Origin: Mucor racemosus
Taxonomy: Eukaryota > Mucoromycota > Mucoromycetes > Mucorales > Mucoraceae
Reading direction: 5' to 3'
DNA: 64,000 nt
Assembly: GCA_027405735.1 (NCBI GenBank)
Contig: JAPEHQ010000015.1
Location: forward strand, 1,116,001 to 1,180,000
Each line of letters opens with the position of its first letter. Position 1 is the stretch's first letter. Positions 47,154-60,377 of the stretch are shown in pieces. The notes below the pieces were generated by a model that had not been told where the DNA came from, did no database searches, and saw only the letters and a program-made list of their open reading frames with translations. The position numbers and the translations under genes were made by a program.

Positions 47154-48360
47154 TGAAGTGAACTAAGCTAGATTCCCATCATGAAATACCTAAACTAAAT
47201 GTCATTTTATTGGAACCATGCTATCAAATATAAGACTGTATAGTAAATAGACAATTGCATGAAGATATCAAGGGTCTAATACTCGAATAAGAGATGCTAA
47301 AATGCTAAAGTAATGTGGGATATCCCAAATAAAAAACACAAAGAGTACATGCTGCAGTAAATGACGAAGTTATTTACTAAAATTAAAAAAATATAAAATA
47401 AAAGCAGTAGAAATACAATTATAATCCGTTAAAGTTTTCATTACAAACGATTTCTGAAGATTTAAAATAATTGAAAACGTATGAGGGTATTTATAGTGAT
47501 TTAGAGAACTTGGATACCATCAGACTTGAATGGATGTATGTTTAGTAATCTTCTAGTTTTGAGTACATTGTTATTGATTTAATATTTTAAGGGGTAAATC
47601 ATTTAGAGCATTGACCATAAGGGATTGATGTCAAGTGTGACAATATCGACCTTTTGAGAAATGCTTGTTTTGTTTATTATTGTTATATCTATTTTATGTA
47701 ACCTTGATTTTAAGGTGTAGTTTTTTTATGCTTGAATCTTATTTATATTGATAGTGCAACTTCAGTATAGATGAGCAGTTGACTAAATTGATATCTTTTT
47801 TGTTTATTATTATTATTGATTCGGACGGATAGAATCCTGTTTTGATATATATGTCATTTGTGTAATTGATTGCGCCGTGATCAAGGGTGCTATCATCTAC
47901 ACGACACGTACAGTACGGTTCAAAAAGGTATTTCATATTTTTAGCATGCGTTTGTTTACTATTGTTGTTGACATTTCAAGTGGCATCATATTTTATGAGC
48001 GACACTTGGAATTTAGATTGTTTTTATTTTTATCAAGCGTTTTTAGTATGCAATTCCACTGCACATGCTTATCAAGTAGAAAAAGTAAAGGCTGTTTTGA
48101 AAGCATGATTGATAGAATATATTTAAAGCACCGTTCTTGATCCACCAAATTAATAACGAAACAACCTAACATTTATACTCAAAAGTAATACAGTAGAATC
48201 ATTGGCAATTGCAATACAATTGCCAGATAGTAAATAATGACTAACTAATATAAAAAATATAGAAGTAGAATAATCATTTTATTGTACATTATCCATATTT
48301 TAATAAAGAAGAATTTTAACAGTATTCTTTTATCTCTTCCCCCCCCCTTATTTTACTGCA
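47154..48360. mobile_element. family 2 LTR relic with internal insertion
   Basis: The left end (TGAAGTGAACTAAGC...) resembles the start of the LTR at 20063 and the right end (TTTTACTGCA at 48351-48360) is identical to its end. The 1.2-kb length implies further insertions inside, including a block near 47400-47530 with a ctataaatacc box on the minus strand. The flanking pentamers match poorly (acatc / gcacc). Confidence 0.5.
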
Positions 48361-48371
48361 GCACCGATGTT

Positions 48372-50045
48372 CATGCAGAATGGCAAATTACTTGGATCAG
48401 AGATTAGTATTTATAAAAAAAAGACCATAGTATTTAAATTGTTTTCAATAAAAATGTGCAGTAAGCTATAGGTGCACTTCAGCGATGGTTTTCTCGATAC
48501 ACAGTAGGCTTTGAACGTTACCCTTCAATATCCGCATGTCAAAGATGAGTCCCTACTCTTATGTAAAGCTGGAAGTTATTATGGTCGAAATTCGCTGAGA
48601 TAGGGCTTCTGCTATCATCAATTTTTTCCGGTTGTAAAAATGTAGGTTTCAAATGGGGTTTAAATAACTTTTAAATGTTTTCGCCCAATATTGAATTGAA
48701 TCACGTAAAATTTTCAAAAAGGGTATACTTCTTCAATTAATACGCCATTGATATCTCTTGGAAAATAGAAATATTAATGCTAGAATATAAGTGCGCTGAC
48801 CAAACATTGACCAAGATTGATCAAGGTTGACCTAAAATTGATTATAAAAAATTGAGCACCTAAATTGAGGTGTCAATTTTTTGTGTTCGCAAGATAGATC
48901 CAACCCTGTGCTCCTCTGAATTTTTTGTTTCAGCAAGAAATATTGATTTTTCATCGGGATAACCAAAATAATAGTTCTTATCACAGCTTAAAGTTTATCA
49001 TCATGGGGTTCCAAAATTGATTTGTTGAAATGAACGAAAAATGATTCAAAAAAACAAAATCGTGTAATGACTCATGAACTGTAAAGTAAGTCGACATAGC
49101 CCATTAAATAGTTTTTGTACAGTTTTGGATTCTGCATCCACCTAAATAAAATTCAAACAAATATTTTACATTAAATTTTCCGCAAAATACGATTGAAATT
49201 TTGGAGGTTTTTTGAAGATTCATAGCACTTTTCATAAGCCATTTTTAAATATAAGTAATGGAAATAATGCACAGCAAAATTATCTATCGATAGAGCTATT
49301 GTCGAACGTTTTAGCTGCATTTTTCGTAGAGGAAACAAGATTCTTGTCTAATTTTTTTCAAATTCAGAATTTGGGATGAGGATATGCAAGGGAAAATTGA
49401 GGCTAGAAGCGAAGGTATCTCTTTGTACGCATTTTTGAGGATATCTCCACGAAAAATCAATATTTTGAAGAAAACTAAAATAGATCTGAGAGAACTCAAC
49501 GAGCTGGATGACATAAATGTAAAAAAAGCGTAGCTCAATTTGACGGATATTTTGAAATCTGCCACAAAAATGCAAAAAAAAATGAGAAAAAAATAAAAGT
49601 ACTCAGGATTTTTTTATACTAAAATATGTTATAGAGCATTTCAAAACAAGTAAGTTTCATTATTGAAAAGTGTTTGTGTAGCTTAATTTTTTCTAGAGAT
49701 ATAAAGCCTCAAAGTTTTCAATCCTTTAGCAGTGAAATACGCGTAAAAAACTTGAAACATTAGCACTGAAAAATTAATACCAACAGCAAAAAATAGGATA
49801 TTTCCGGATACTTATTTTTAAATTAAAGCTGAACATCTCAGGTACATTGGCATATAATTTTTTCTTGGTGTTATTTAGTGAAAACAAAAAGTAGAGCAGG
49901 GATGAAAAGTAAGACCCAGTTTTCAAGAAAAAAGCAGTGAATTTTACGCATTTTTGAGTCTTTCGTAAGATATAAAATAAATTTAGGGATAAGTAACATA
50001 ATGCTACCAGTGCATATATATTTTATAATATCTAAAGTATACCCT
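48372..50045 (+). repeat. repeat R, copy 2, right piece
   Basis: Continues R from catgcagaatggcaaattac (compare catgtagagtggcagcttac in copy 3). It is very close to copy 3 across 49200-50045, where even the shadow open frames are nearly identical, so copies 2 and 3 are the youngest pair. R homology stops at about 50045, earlier than in copies 1 and 3. Confidence 0.8.
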
Positions 50046-50213
50046 AAGGCAAATTCGAAGAGACAAATTGAGTTGCTCAATAAGAAATAGCGAAGAGGAG
50101 TGTGCCTTTTAGACAGAAGACAATGCAAGCAAAAGGAGGGTAAATACAAAATTATTATATTTGAAATATTGAAGCCAAAATTAATTCTTCAAATAAGGTA
50201 GGTCATGTTTGTT

Positions 50214-50358
50214 GGAGATAAAGAAACTGGCGACAGTTCTAGAACCAAAAGCCACATGGGATACAGTGGAAAATGGAAGGAGGTGCTTTATACTCTCTAC
50301 ACAAGTGTAGTAATCATCAGTAGATTTTACTTTGAAGAATTGCCAATTTTGCTTTAGT
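50214..50358 (+). pseudogene. short remnant of a possible transposase-like ORF
   Basis: Reads GDKETGDSSRTKSHMGYSG then KWKEVLYTLYTSVV and a stop. The G-D-K/R-x-T-G-x-x-S-R-x-K-x-H-x-x-Y-x-G-K-W pattern reminds me of a transposase-like protein family that recurs in Mucorales genomes, but I cannot confirm that. Further broken frames follow to about 50630. Confidence 0.3.
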
Positions 50359-50882
50359 TTTCTTCATCAATCGACATAAAAGAAGGACTATAAAATGGTC
50401 TAGACGAATGGCTCGTATTATTTAGAAACTTTAGTGTATCTCTCGCAAACATAAAGGAGCAGCAAAAGCCAGTGACCCACTCTCTGTAAATGTTGGTGCC
50501 ACCGCCTAATGTTTGGTACAAGATGGCTGCTTATTCTGCCAGGATTATTACCTTCAAAACCGTTTCAAAGATCTTATCTCTGTCACGTATCAACAGAAGA
50601 CCATATGAACTTCCAACAATGCTTGTAAGCGAATTAATAAACCTTTTGGTTATTTAAAATATTAATCATGATAAATTGATTTATAACAATTTTGTTTTTC
50701 ATAATTTTGATAAATATCAACCCGATTGATTTTTTAATCTAAACGTAAAACGAATAAAGGAAAGGCTTATAACTCATTTATATAAAAGCTTCAAAAATAT
50801 TTAATGAAGCTAACTAGCATAATTATTAACTATCAAAATATATATTTAAAGTTCATTAATTTAGTAGACATATCAATGCAAT

Positions 50883-53800
50883 CTACAATAAAGATATTTC
50901 ATGTTTGATTTGATCTATATCACATGTAGGTTGCATTATATTTTTCAGTATCTGAATTCTTCTGTTTTGAAACTGACGTTCTTCCATTTCCTTTTGCATT
51001 TGATCAGACTTTTGTTTTGCTACTTTGATTACAGATAGTGGTATATTGGCCAATCGAGCTACATTCATACTGTCAAATAAATTTATTAGTAAATAATATT
51101 TATTTTGAAAGATGAAACCTTACCCATAACTATTCATAGCAATACCATCCACCAGTTTATATAAAAACACAATATTAGCAAATTCTAGAATAAGTATTAA
51201 ACATCAATTCCACAGTAAATAAAGAATGAAGTGTACCTGAACCATTCTCATCTTCGATATAACTCATGTAACAGTTTCTTACATGACCAGGGAATATTTT
51301 GACAAGCTTTCCCAAAGACGGATAATGTGTTACAAATAATGTTATGGACTTGATTTGTTGAACAAAGTGCTTTAGAACAGCATACGCAATGGCTTGCCCA
51401 TCATGTGTGCTTGTACCTCTTCCCAATTCATCCAGAATGACCAAAGATTTAGCAGTTGCCTGCTTCATAATATCAGAAGTTTCATGTAACTCTACCATAA
51501 ATGTACTCTCACCACGCATCATATTGTCAGAGGCTCCCATACGAGTATATACAGCATCTAATATGCTTAGTTTAGCGGACTTTGCAGGCACATAAGACCC
51601 AATTTGTCCCATAATTGCAATTAATGCGATTTGACGAATGTATGAACTTTTACCGCCCATATTAGGGCCTGTCAAAATCATGGCTTTCTGACCACCGCTG
51701 AAATGAATATCGTTTGGTACATATGTGTTTGTTAGGCGTTCGACAATAGGATGACGGCCATCTATCACCTCAATTTTAGTCTCATTCTCTTCTGCATTGA
51801 ACACAGGTTTGACATAATCAGATTGACTAGCTGTAATTGTAAGCGATAACAAGCAATCCAAATGAGCGAGAGAAGAAACTACGTCTCTAAAATGTTCGTA
51901 TTTCTCTGATATTTCTGCTAAAAAGTCTTTGTAGGCTTTCTCTGCAGATAATAATAATAACTCTCTGTATTGCTCTCGTTCTTTCAGTTGAGTTATGATA
52001 TATTTGTTGTGGTATCGGCTGGCAGCTTTGGTGCCACTTATTTTAATCCAATCGTTGGGCACTTTTTTAGTTTTAGTATTAGGTACCTCTATCAAATACT
52101 CGATACCTGCTACTGTAACAAACTTCAGGTTATTCATGCCGGTTGATATTTTCAATTCTTCCAGTTGATCGACTAGCAAAGCTTCTACATATTTGATGTT
52201 CTTCTTTTGTTTTGGAATCTCGGGCCAACGTTCTTCTGATTTAAAGAGGTCCACCTTATTATCACCACTGAAATTTGGATTGATAGCTTCTCGGAATTCA
52301 ACAACATCATCATGAATTGTAGATAATGTGTCAAATAATCGATTCAGCAGATCAGAGTTAAACCTTGGTTCATGAGCCTTTTGAAATGCTGTAGAAACTT
52401 TAATCAATGCGTCCAACACTTGTATGAGTTCTTTGGGTGTTGACTATATACGTTGGAATTTAGTTGATCATATACTTCAGCAAGATTATCATATTTACCT
52501 TTCCGTAATGGATGCGACATAATCCCTTTTCAATATCTGGTAATTTCGTAAAAAGCGATAATGCCATGTTCTTTTTAGGATTTTCCGTCTTGATCAACTC
52601 CTCAATTGCATTGATGCGTTCGTTCAATCTATTAATATTGACTAGAGGTCTTCCTACCCATTTTCTTAATAATCTTTGACCAAATTTTGTACTGGTATGA
52701 TTCAAAATAGAGAATAAAGACCCATGTTCTTTGAAATTAGTGTTGTTGCGGTATATTTCAAGGTTAACTAGAGTATTGCCATTGAGTAGCATATGACTCG
52801 CTGATACAAAATGCTTGAAGAATTTAGTATTTTTAAGTGTGCCAGTCAAATTGAATTCATCTAGATAGCGAATAATGCATGCTAAAGTTTTAATAACAAT
52901 ATCTGGTAATTCCACAACTTGAGGTAACGAAGATGTTGAAGCATAAAAGTCTGAAACAAATGTTAATGCTGCATTATAATCACCACAAAATGTATCGTCT
53001 GATGGCATGCGTTCAATTCGAACAGATTCTTCTCCAAATGAAGTAGATTTCTGCAATGACAAATGCTTAACTAATTTCTCGGTGGGTTTGCTTAATATAC
53101 AAGGTACCAATATTTCGCTTGGCTCAATATGCAGCAATCGAGTCTCCAATTCTGTACGCATATATGTATCTTCAAATGTGTCATATATGATATCGCCAGT
53201 AGATGGTTGTACAGCAATCATGCCTGTAAATACTCTTTCATCTGATCCATGTCCTCCACGCTTTTCCTCGACTAGACACATCAAGTAACCACCAGTTTGA
53301 GGGCTTACCATATCGTCTACCATTGTACCTTTAGTAATCATTTGTTGAAGTTCTCTTTGAAATGGTTGTCCTTTATTTGATCCTACTGCTTTTAATGCCG
53401 CTGTTTCTGTTTGACGAACAATGCCTACTCGATACCCCGCTTTCACAAGCCTAATGGATCCCAATATAAGAATTATTACGAATATAATTGACATTTGCAT
53501 CTTACCTTTGAACATGATAATTGAGTCTATGCACAGGTATACTAGCAACATAAAAATTACGATCAATGAAATTTGCAATATGTAAAATACGAGAAGCAAT
53601 CTAGCAAGAGGATTATTACAAATACATGGTATGCAAATCAAGCTTTTAATACTTTGGCATCTTCACCGAAAAAACGAAACTTGTAGCCAACTTCAATCAA
53701 TAAAAGACATCCTGGGTATTTTGCTTTCAATTCAACAACTTGTGTTTCTAGAGGTGTAAATTTCTGATGTGGTATAATTTCATCCTTTTGTTCACCAATG

Positions 53801-54108
53801 TCAGCCATCAATTGCTCAACGCGTTGACGTTTAAGTGACCTTTCTTTGTCGATTGATCCGAATTTCTGAGAAAATTTATCATGTAGTTTCTGTAATTCTT
53901 GATTTGAAAGTGAAGATTGTGATAGTACAGGCTTAGTTGCTGATTTTCTCGGTGCTGCAGGTGGTGAAGGAGGGGAATCAACTTGCATAGAAGAAGAAGA
54001 AGAAGTCGCAGTAGCAGCAGTTGGAGCTTCCTCTTCATGCTGTAATTTTGGCTTTTTGTCAATCTCTTTCTTTGTAAAAAAAGAGCTTATACTTGATTGA
54101 CGTTTCAT
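50883..54108 (-). CDS. MSH3: DNA mismatch repair protein Msh3
   Basis: Six exons (54108-53653, 53600-53506, 53450-52499, 52443-51237, 51184-51124, 51069-50883) give 985 residues, normal for fungal Msh3. The N-terminus has a PCNA-interacting box QSSISSFF (residues 4-11). The mismatch-binding domain shows [16 protein letters not shown] and [15 protein letters not shown], with Msh3-type Tyr/Lys rather than the Msh6 Phe-x-Glu. The ATPase has Walker A GPNMGGKS at about 761-768 and [13 protein letters not shown]. With Msh2 it forms MutS-beta, which recognises larger insertion-deletion loops. The first intron has a weak donor (GTATTAAA), but only this join gives GEDAKIASRIL. The two short 3' exons complete the Msh2-interacting C-terminus. 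Confidence 0.93.
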
Positions 54109-54192
54109 TATAACACACACGCACACACAGAAAAAAAGAAATATATAAAAATAGGTTCTATCATGTAAAATGCTTTTATTTAAAACCGAATT

Positions 54193-55308
54193 TTACTCCC
54201 AACCTTCATCGCCTGTATAGATGACTTCTTCAATTTGGTAAAATGCGCTCATGCCCGACTCAAAATGAGAGGCAACGTGACAATGAAAAAGCCACTGACC
54301 TACATTATCCGGTATCATATCCACTACTTGAAAACTGATGGGCGTCAGATCAACTACATCTACTCTATGGCCATGATGTAGCATCGTGGCTCCATGCCAA
54401 TGTGCTGTATGAACATCTTCATCTGAAACTCCAAATGAAATTACATACCATCGCACCCGAGATCCATAGACAATGTCAATGACTTTATTATTGTTATAGA
54501 CATAGCCATTGATGTGATACATTCGATTGGATTCCTTGAATAATGGGTCTGTAGCCTCTAATTCTTTAAGTTGATCAACACTAAACCCAAGTCGAGCCCC
54601 TGATTCTGTATAATAAGTTGATTTGGATTCATCCGTATTGGTCATTAATGTAAAGATTTCTTGGTCAATGCCTTTGGGGCGTTGAAACATAGAGCCGGGT
54701 GAGGAAAATTCGAGTATACCACTTTTGTATATAACAACTAATCCCAATAGACCAGCATTGACATCACCAATGGGTGATGATTTCGATGAATAAGACCAGA
54801 TCACAGATGATTGATTCTCAGGAAATGTATAATCTACAGGAATATCCCATACATAGCGATACTTGTCGCCTGGTTGAACAAACTGCCCGGGCAAATCACC
54901 TGTATCAGCGTTTTCTGTATGTGGATGAATACTATGAGGATATGATGCCCTGTTGTAAAATGTGATATGAATCTGATCGCCTGCTTCTGCTCTGATAATA
55001 GGTCCTAAATTTCCCAATACTGTATCATGAGCTATAGGGTTTGAAAATGAATCGTCTCGGTACTGTCGATAGAATGCCTTGTGATAAACTGAACCTATAC
55101 GTTTATTTTCTCGGTATGTGGTATATAGAGATGAAGGTGCTTTTGTAAGAGGTTGGTCTCGTACGTTGTCCCAGTGCATGGGTGCATAATCCCATAATTC
55201 TTCTTGTGCTGCAATATAAAAATGTCGGATAGTTCCTTTAAGTGGTGCTGTGTTCACAGCCTTCAAAAATAAGATGAAGAATAATAGATAACTTGTAGAA
55301 AACCTCAT
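54193..55308 (-). CDS. two-domain multicopper oxidase-like protein, ceruloplasmin/hephaestin type
   Basis: A single exon. The first ATG, at 55308, gives 371 residues and a signal peptide (MRFSTSYLLFFILFLKAVNT), so it is secreted or in the endomembrane lumen. Domain 1 resembles ceruloplasmin domain 1, with ligand pair H128-P-H130. Its second pair, normally H-S-H before the AGLxG segment, is replaced by S-S-K (residues 174-176, in IWSYSSKSSPIGDVNAGLLG). Domain 2 resembles ceruloplasmin domain 6 and is complete: H300-x-x-H303-W-H305 and H342-C343-H344, H348, M353. A type 1 copper site should form, but the trinuclear centre lacks two His, so oxidase activity is doubtful. It ends only 85 bp from MSH3, on the same strand. 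Confidence 0.82.
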   Translation of the reverse strand: MRFSTSYLLFFILFLKAVNTAPLKGTIRHFYIAAQEELWDYAPMHWDNVRDQPLTKAPSSLYTTYRENKRIGSVYHKAFYRQYRDDSFSNPIAHDTVLGNLGPIIRAEAGDQIHITFYNRASYPHSIHPHTENADTGDLPGQFVQPGDKYRYVWDIPVDYTFPENQSSVIWSYSSKSSPIGDVNAGLLGLVVIYKSGILEFSSPGSMFQRPKGIDQEIFTLMTNTDESKSTYYTESGARLGFSVDQLKELEATDPLFKESNRMYHINGYVYNNNKVIDIVYGSRVRWYVISFGVSDEDVHTAHWHGATMLHHGHRVDVVDLTPISFQVVDMIPDNVGQWLFHCHVASHFESGMSAFYQIEEVIYTGDEGWE

Positions 55309-55984
55309 AGTAAAGAGAACAGCTTCATTTCTAGCCAAAAATAGAAGAGAAGAAATTGCTAAACCTCAATCTACAAAAAAATGACCTGTTTAATCGTTGA
55401 ATACTGAGCCAATAGAATGTAATTCTATTTATAAAATGGATGTTGTGGCACTTGACTATGCTTTACTATAAATCAACACAATGCAACATTTGGTGACAAT
55501 ATAATATTATATAGATAGACCTAAAATAAATAATATTGTGTGTCTTTTGAATCATAGAATACATTAAAAAAGAGGTTTGGTCTATTTAAATTATACCTGC
55601 AAATAAATATTTGAAATAATTGAATATGTCAAAATGATAAATCACATGAAATAGGCGGGGTATTGCAAGTACCTTTGTCCTTGAATTTGTTCCTTTTGAG
55701 AATATCTTCTAATAATAATAAATAGCTTTTTATATAATTTTTATTATAGAAGCTATGATAAACAATTGCATCCCTTAATTTTTAATTGCTTCTCTTTCTA
55801 ATTGATGAATTAATCAATAAAAAAGTGCATATATACCATATACTCCCTTTATAAAAGAACATTGTGTTTTGTTTTGTTATACTCTATAATTGACAAACCA
55901 TACTGGCGCTGATATTTGTGAAGAAAATTATACTTCATATGCATGCATAAATATAGGTATTTTTTTCTTGTAGGTATCTGGTTG
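55309..55984. promoter_or_regulatory. upstream region of the multicopper oxidase-like gene
   Basis: A/T-rich spacer up to the R repeat. A TATAAAAA-like stretch lies near 55735 but is not positioned convincingly. No gene seen. Confidence 0.35.
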
Positions 55985-57960
55985 AGCAAAATTTGTATTT
56001 TCAAAAAATTGAATTTTATAGTTTTCAATCTTCAAAATCGAAATTTGCCTTCTTTTCCGTAACTAATCTCATATTAAACACTTTTTAGGGTATACCCTAA
56101 ATACTACAAAATATATATGCATTGGTAGCATTATGTTACTTATCCCTAAGCCCATTTTATACCTCACAAAAGGTTAAAAAAAAAAGTAAAATTCACTAAT
56201 TCCTCTTTGGAAACTATATCATACTTTTTATCCTTGCTCTACTTTTTTTTTTACTAAATAACACCAAGAAAAAATTATATACCAATGTACCTAAGATGTT
56301 CAGCTTTAATTTAAAAATAAGTATCCGGAAATATCCTATTTTTTGCTGTTGGTATTAATTTTTCAGTGCTAATGTTTCAAGTTTTTTACGCGTATTTCAC
56401 TGCTAAAGGATTGAAAACTTTGAGGCTTTATATCTCTAGAAAAAATTAAGCTACACAAACACTTTTCAATAATGAAACTTACTTGTTTTGAAATGCTCTA
56501 TAACATATTTTAGTATAAAAAAATCCTGAGTACTTTTATTTTTTTCTCATTTTTTTTTGCATTTTTGTGGCAGATTTCAAAATATCCGTCAAATTGAGCT
56601 ACGCTTTTTTTACATTTATGTCATCCAGCTCGTTGAGTTCTCTCAGATCTATTTTAGTTTTCTTCAAAATATTGATTTTTCGTGGAGATATCCTCAAAAA
56701 TGCGTACAAAGAGATACCTTCGCTTCTAGCCTCAATTTTCCCTTGCATACCCTCATCCCAAATTCTGAATTTGAAAAAAATTAGACAAGAATCTCGTTTC
56801 CTCTACGAAAAATGCAGCTAAAACGTTCGACAATAGCTCTATCGATAGATAATTTTGCTGTGCATGATTTTCATCACTTACATTTGAAAATGCTTTATAA
56901 AAAATGCTATGAATCTTCAAAAAACCTCCAAAATTTCAATCGTATTTTGCGGAAAATTTAATGTAAAATATTTGTTTGAATCTTATTTAGATGGATGCAG
57001 AATCCAAAGCTCTACAAAAACCATTTAATGCACAAGGGCTACTTACTATTTATTTTATGAGGCATTAAGCAATTTTGTTTTTTGAATCATTTTTGATCAT
57101 TTTTTTGTTCAATTCAATTTTGGAACCCCGTTGTGATAGTTTTCAAGTTCTAAGCTTTGATACGAACTATATCATTTTGATTATCTCGACGAAAAATCAA
57201 TTTTTTCTCACTGAAACAAAAAATTCGGAATAGCTTTTAATTGAATCTATCTTGTGAATGCAAAAAATAACCACCTCAAATTTGGTGCTTAATTTTTTTA
57301 ATTAATTTTAAGTCAATTTTGGTAAATATTGGGCCAGTGCACTTATATTCTGGCAATAATATTTCTATTTTCCGAGAGATATCAATGGTCTACATAGTGA
57401 AGATACTTCTTATTTGAAGATTTTACATAACTCGACTCAATATTGGACGAAATCATTCAAAACCCATCTAAAAACCATCAGAAACGTTTAATCTACTTTT
57501 TACAACCGTAAAAAATTGATAATAAAAACTCTATCTGTTTTGGCAAAATTCGAACCCAATAATGCCCAACTTTTTATGAGAATAGGTACACATTTTTGGC
57601 ACGATGATCTCAAAGAGCAGCTTCCATGGCTTATTGTGTGTCGAGAAAATAATCGCCAAAGTGCATCTATAGCTTACTGCGCACTTTTAGTTAAAGAAGT
57701 TTAGATAGTATCTTTTTTATGAATACTGATCCAAGTAAGCTGCCACTCTACATGAATATAGATAGGAATAGGTGTTACAAGCATTTCGGATATCAACTTT
57801 CATGGATTATTGTGCATTCAGTAATTTTGAACAACAAATTGGTTACCTGCTATTCACACCTACTAAGCTACTAAGGTCGGTAAAGACGCAGTTCTCGCCG
57901 AATATGGATCCAAATGATGAGCTCCCGATGCAATTTTAGATACTTGTAGCATTTAGAAAG
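55985..57960 (-). repeat. dispersed repeat R, copy 3 (inverted)
   Basis: Reverse complement of R. The stretch 56030-56960 is close to identical to 49200-50045 reversed. It extends beyond copy 2 at the left (55985-56090), where it matches 18240-18375 of copy 1. The short frames here, some nearly identical to frames on the other strand of copy 2, are conserved only because the repeats are recent; none looks like a protein. Confidence 0.8.
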
Positions 57961-58234
57961 CCTTGTATGTTTACATAATAATTTTCTGAGTAATATGCGA
58001 AAAAGCGATCTCGAATTTCCAAAATATCATTTTTGGATTTGGAGATTAGGATGAAAGCGACGTTTACATATATTTTACTGCTGCTCTCATTGCAGAAAAA
58101 TCATACTTTCTTCAAATAAATGTTTGCTTCTGGCGAGTCAATTTTATTAGCGGTATATAGCTTAATATTTTACACATTGATCTCATTTACGATTACTTTT
58201 CAATTTATACAGTAGAAAATTCTACATTTATTAA

Positions 58235-60377
58235 TCAGTAACGAGAAGATAAAGCTACTTTCATATCAATTGCATTTAAAAGAAAAATGCCTTTTGTCAT
58301 GAGCCCATTTTTATGAATACTGTCTTTAGGCAATGTCCACGTATATTTTCTCACTGGTCAATATAATTAAATACAAAAAAACAATCAGAAAAGGTTCAAC
58401 CAATATAAAAAATGTACTTACAAAACATTGACAGCATTACTTTTTGTTCGTTCATGGCAAAGTTTCGGCCAATACAATGGCGAGAACCTCCTCCAAATGG
58501 CACATATGTTAAACCAAAACCTGCATGCTTTTCTGCCTCACCACGAGGTAAAAATCGGTCAGGATTGAACAAGTCAGGAGATTTCCAGTATTTAGGATTT
58601 CTATGTATACTAATAGCATCAATGACTACAGTAGATCCTTTTGGGATAAATGTTTCTCCCAACATGCAATCTTCGGTACTGATACGAGGGCTACTTACAG
58701 GAACAGGGGAGTGCAAGCGAAGCGTCTACCAAAAAAAAAATCGACTAATTAGACAACAATACTAAATATGCGAGAAATTGATTTCACCTCTTTTAGAACC
58801 GTATTTAAATAGTCCATCTTTGAAAGCTGCTCTGACGTTGGCAACACATCTGTATTACCATCACCCAAAATAGAAATGATTTCGTTTCTTGCCTTCTCTT
58901 GTATGTCCTATACAAGCAATATTTTCAACTCGATTATCCTAATGTGTTGCTGCTGCTACTGAAAATTACCTGATTAATAGCCAACTCGTATATACAAAAT
59001 AACGTTGCGGCTGTTGTTGTATCATGTCCAGCTGTAAATAGCATACACATATTACTCTAAATCAATGATTTAATAAATGCTGAAGAGATAATTCAAAAGT
59101 TTACATAAATACCAAAAGCATGTCATCGCTTATTACAGAAATGTCTTTATTTTCTTCAGCATCAGCGCTCTCGATGAGTAGTGTTAATATGTCTTTTTCA
59201 CTTGCTCTTTCATCTTCAACGACGGCTTCTCCATTGGAAATCGCCAATTCCTTTAATTTCTTTTGCCCGTCCAATGTTTGTCTCTTTTTTATAATGATTT
59301 CTCGAACCATTTTCAAAAATACATCTAGTTCTTTGTGGACCTCTTGACGCTTTGGGAATAACCAGAGATAATCTGTATCCAAGCTGGGAAAGAAATAGAA
59401 TAATGGGTCCATAACAGCCTCAACTACTTTTTCGTATCTTGACACATATTCATTAGTGGAGTCCTGTAATGAATTGAATTGAAAATCTTTGAACAAACGT
59501 TAGCTCATATGCTCAGTTTACTTTAACAAATAGTCTATATTTACCAAATCCTGCATCGCCAATTACATCCAATGTAAAGTTTGTAATATAGCTACCCAGA
59601 TCAACAATATCACCATTGGTAGATGTTGATTTTGCTATGGATGAAAACAGTTTTTCTGTATACAAACCAAATAAATTTATTGGCATTGCCCTATGAAAGG
59701 CAGGATTTGCAATCTTATAGATATTAAATAATTAATAGGGAATATCTACAATAAACTGCTCATATACGTACTCGTCTTTGACGTTTCCATTCAGCACCAG
59801 TGGAGAAAAACAAGTTGTTGGATCTTGCCGAAAACTTACCGTTATAAGTTCCTGCATTGTCTGCAGTTAGATCAAGCTTGGGAAACAAATCTAATAGATG
59901 CCAGTTGCATATTTCAATGATGGTGTATCTGTATCACTCAAAAAAAGAAATGGGCTTACCATTCTTGTTGTACACAATCTTTGCGAGCTCAGGTTCAGTT
60001 ACATATATATTCCAGTGTTTTCTACTAGGGCGCTATCATCTTGCAAATGGTCCATAAGTACGCGCTTATTCATGAAAATTATAATACGTTACCAGATATA
60101 ATCCATTAGTGCTTTTGGCAAGGACTGGATCAATATATTTCTTGGTGATCTCCATTAATGGCTCAGCAGTGAAATACGCCATCATCATTTTTACATAACT
60201 AGCATTAGGGATATGTTTCAATCTCTCTGGGGGGGAAGTTACATTTTTAAAGAATACATAAGTAAATGTAGCAAGAATGGCTGTGCTAATAGATATAAGC
60301 TTTCGTGAAAGAGATAAATTGTTTGATTTGTTTGCAAGAGTCCTTACAGTGGACACAATAACAGAATTTGATTCCAT
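58235..60377 (-). CDS. cytochrome P450 (CYP509-like, Mucoromycota type)
   Basis: Nine exons: 60377-60093, 60032-59960, 59890-59772, 59713-59545, 59486-59113, 59056-58970, 58907-58788, 58725-58422 and 58353-58235. Their sum is 1650 nt (549 residues) with all phases consistent. The N-terminal region has a membrane anchor (LISISTAILATFTYVFF). Other marks are the C-helix WKRQRR, I-helix AGHDTTT at about 349-355, ExxR (E409-R412) split by an intron, the PERF-region FNPDRFLP, and the heme loop FGGGSRHCIGRNFA with Cys493. All catalytic elements are present. The substrate is unknown. The subfamily name is a guess from overall flavour (long acidic insert before the I helix). Confidence 0.92.

Noticed and set aside
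49311..49575. Open frames of 75 and 84 codons nearly identical to frames at 56557-56821
   Set aside because: They lie in repeat R copies 2 and 3 and are similar only because the repeats are recent; two overlapping frames are equally conserved and neither looks like a protein.
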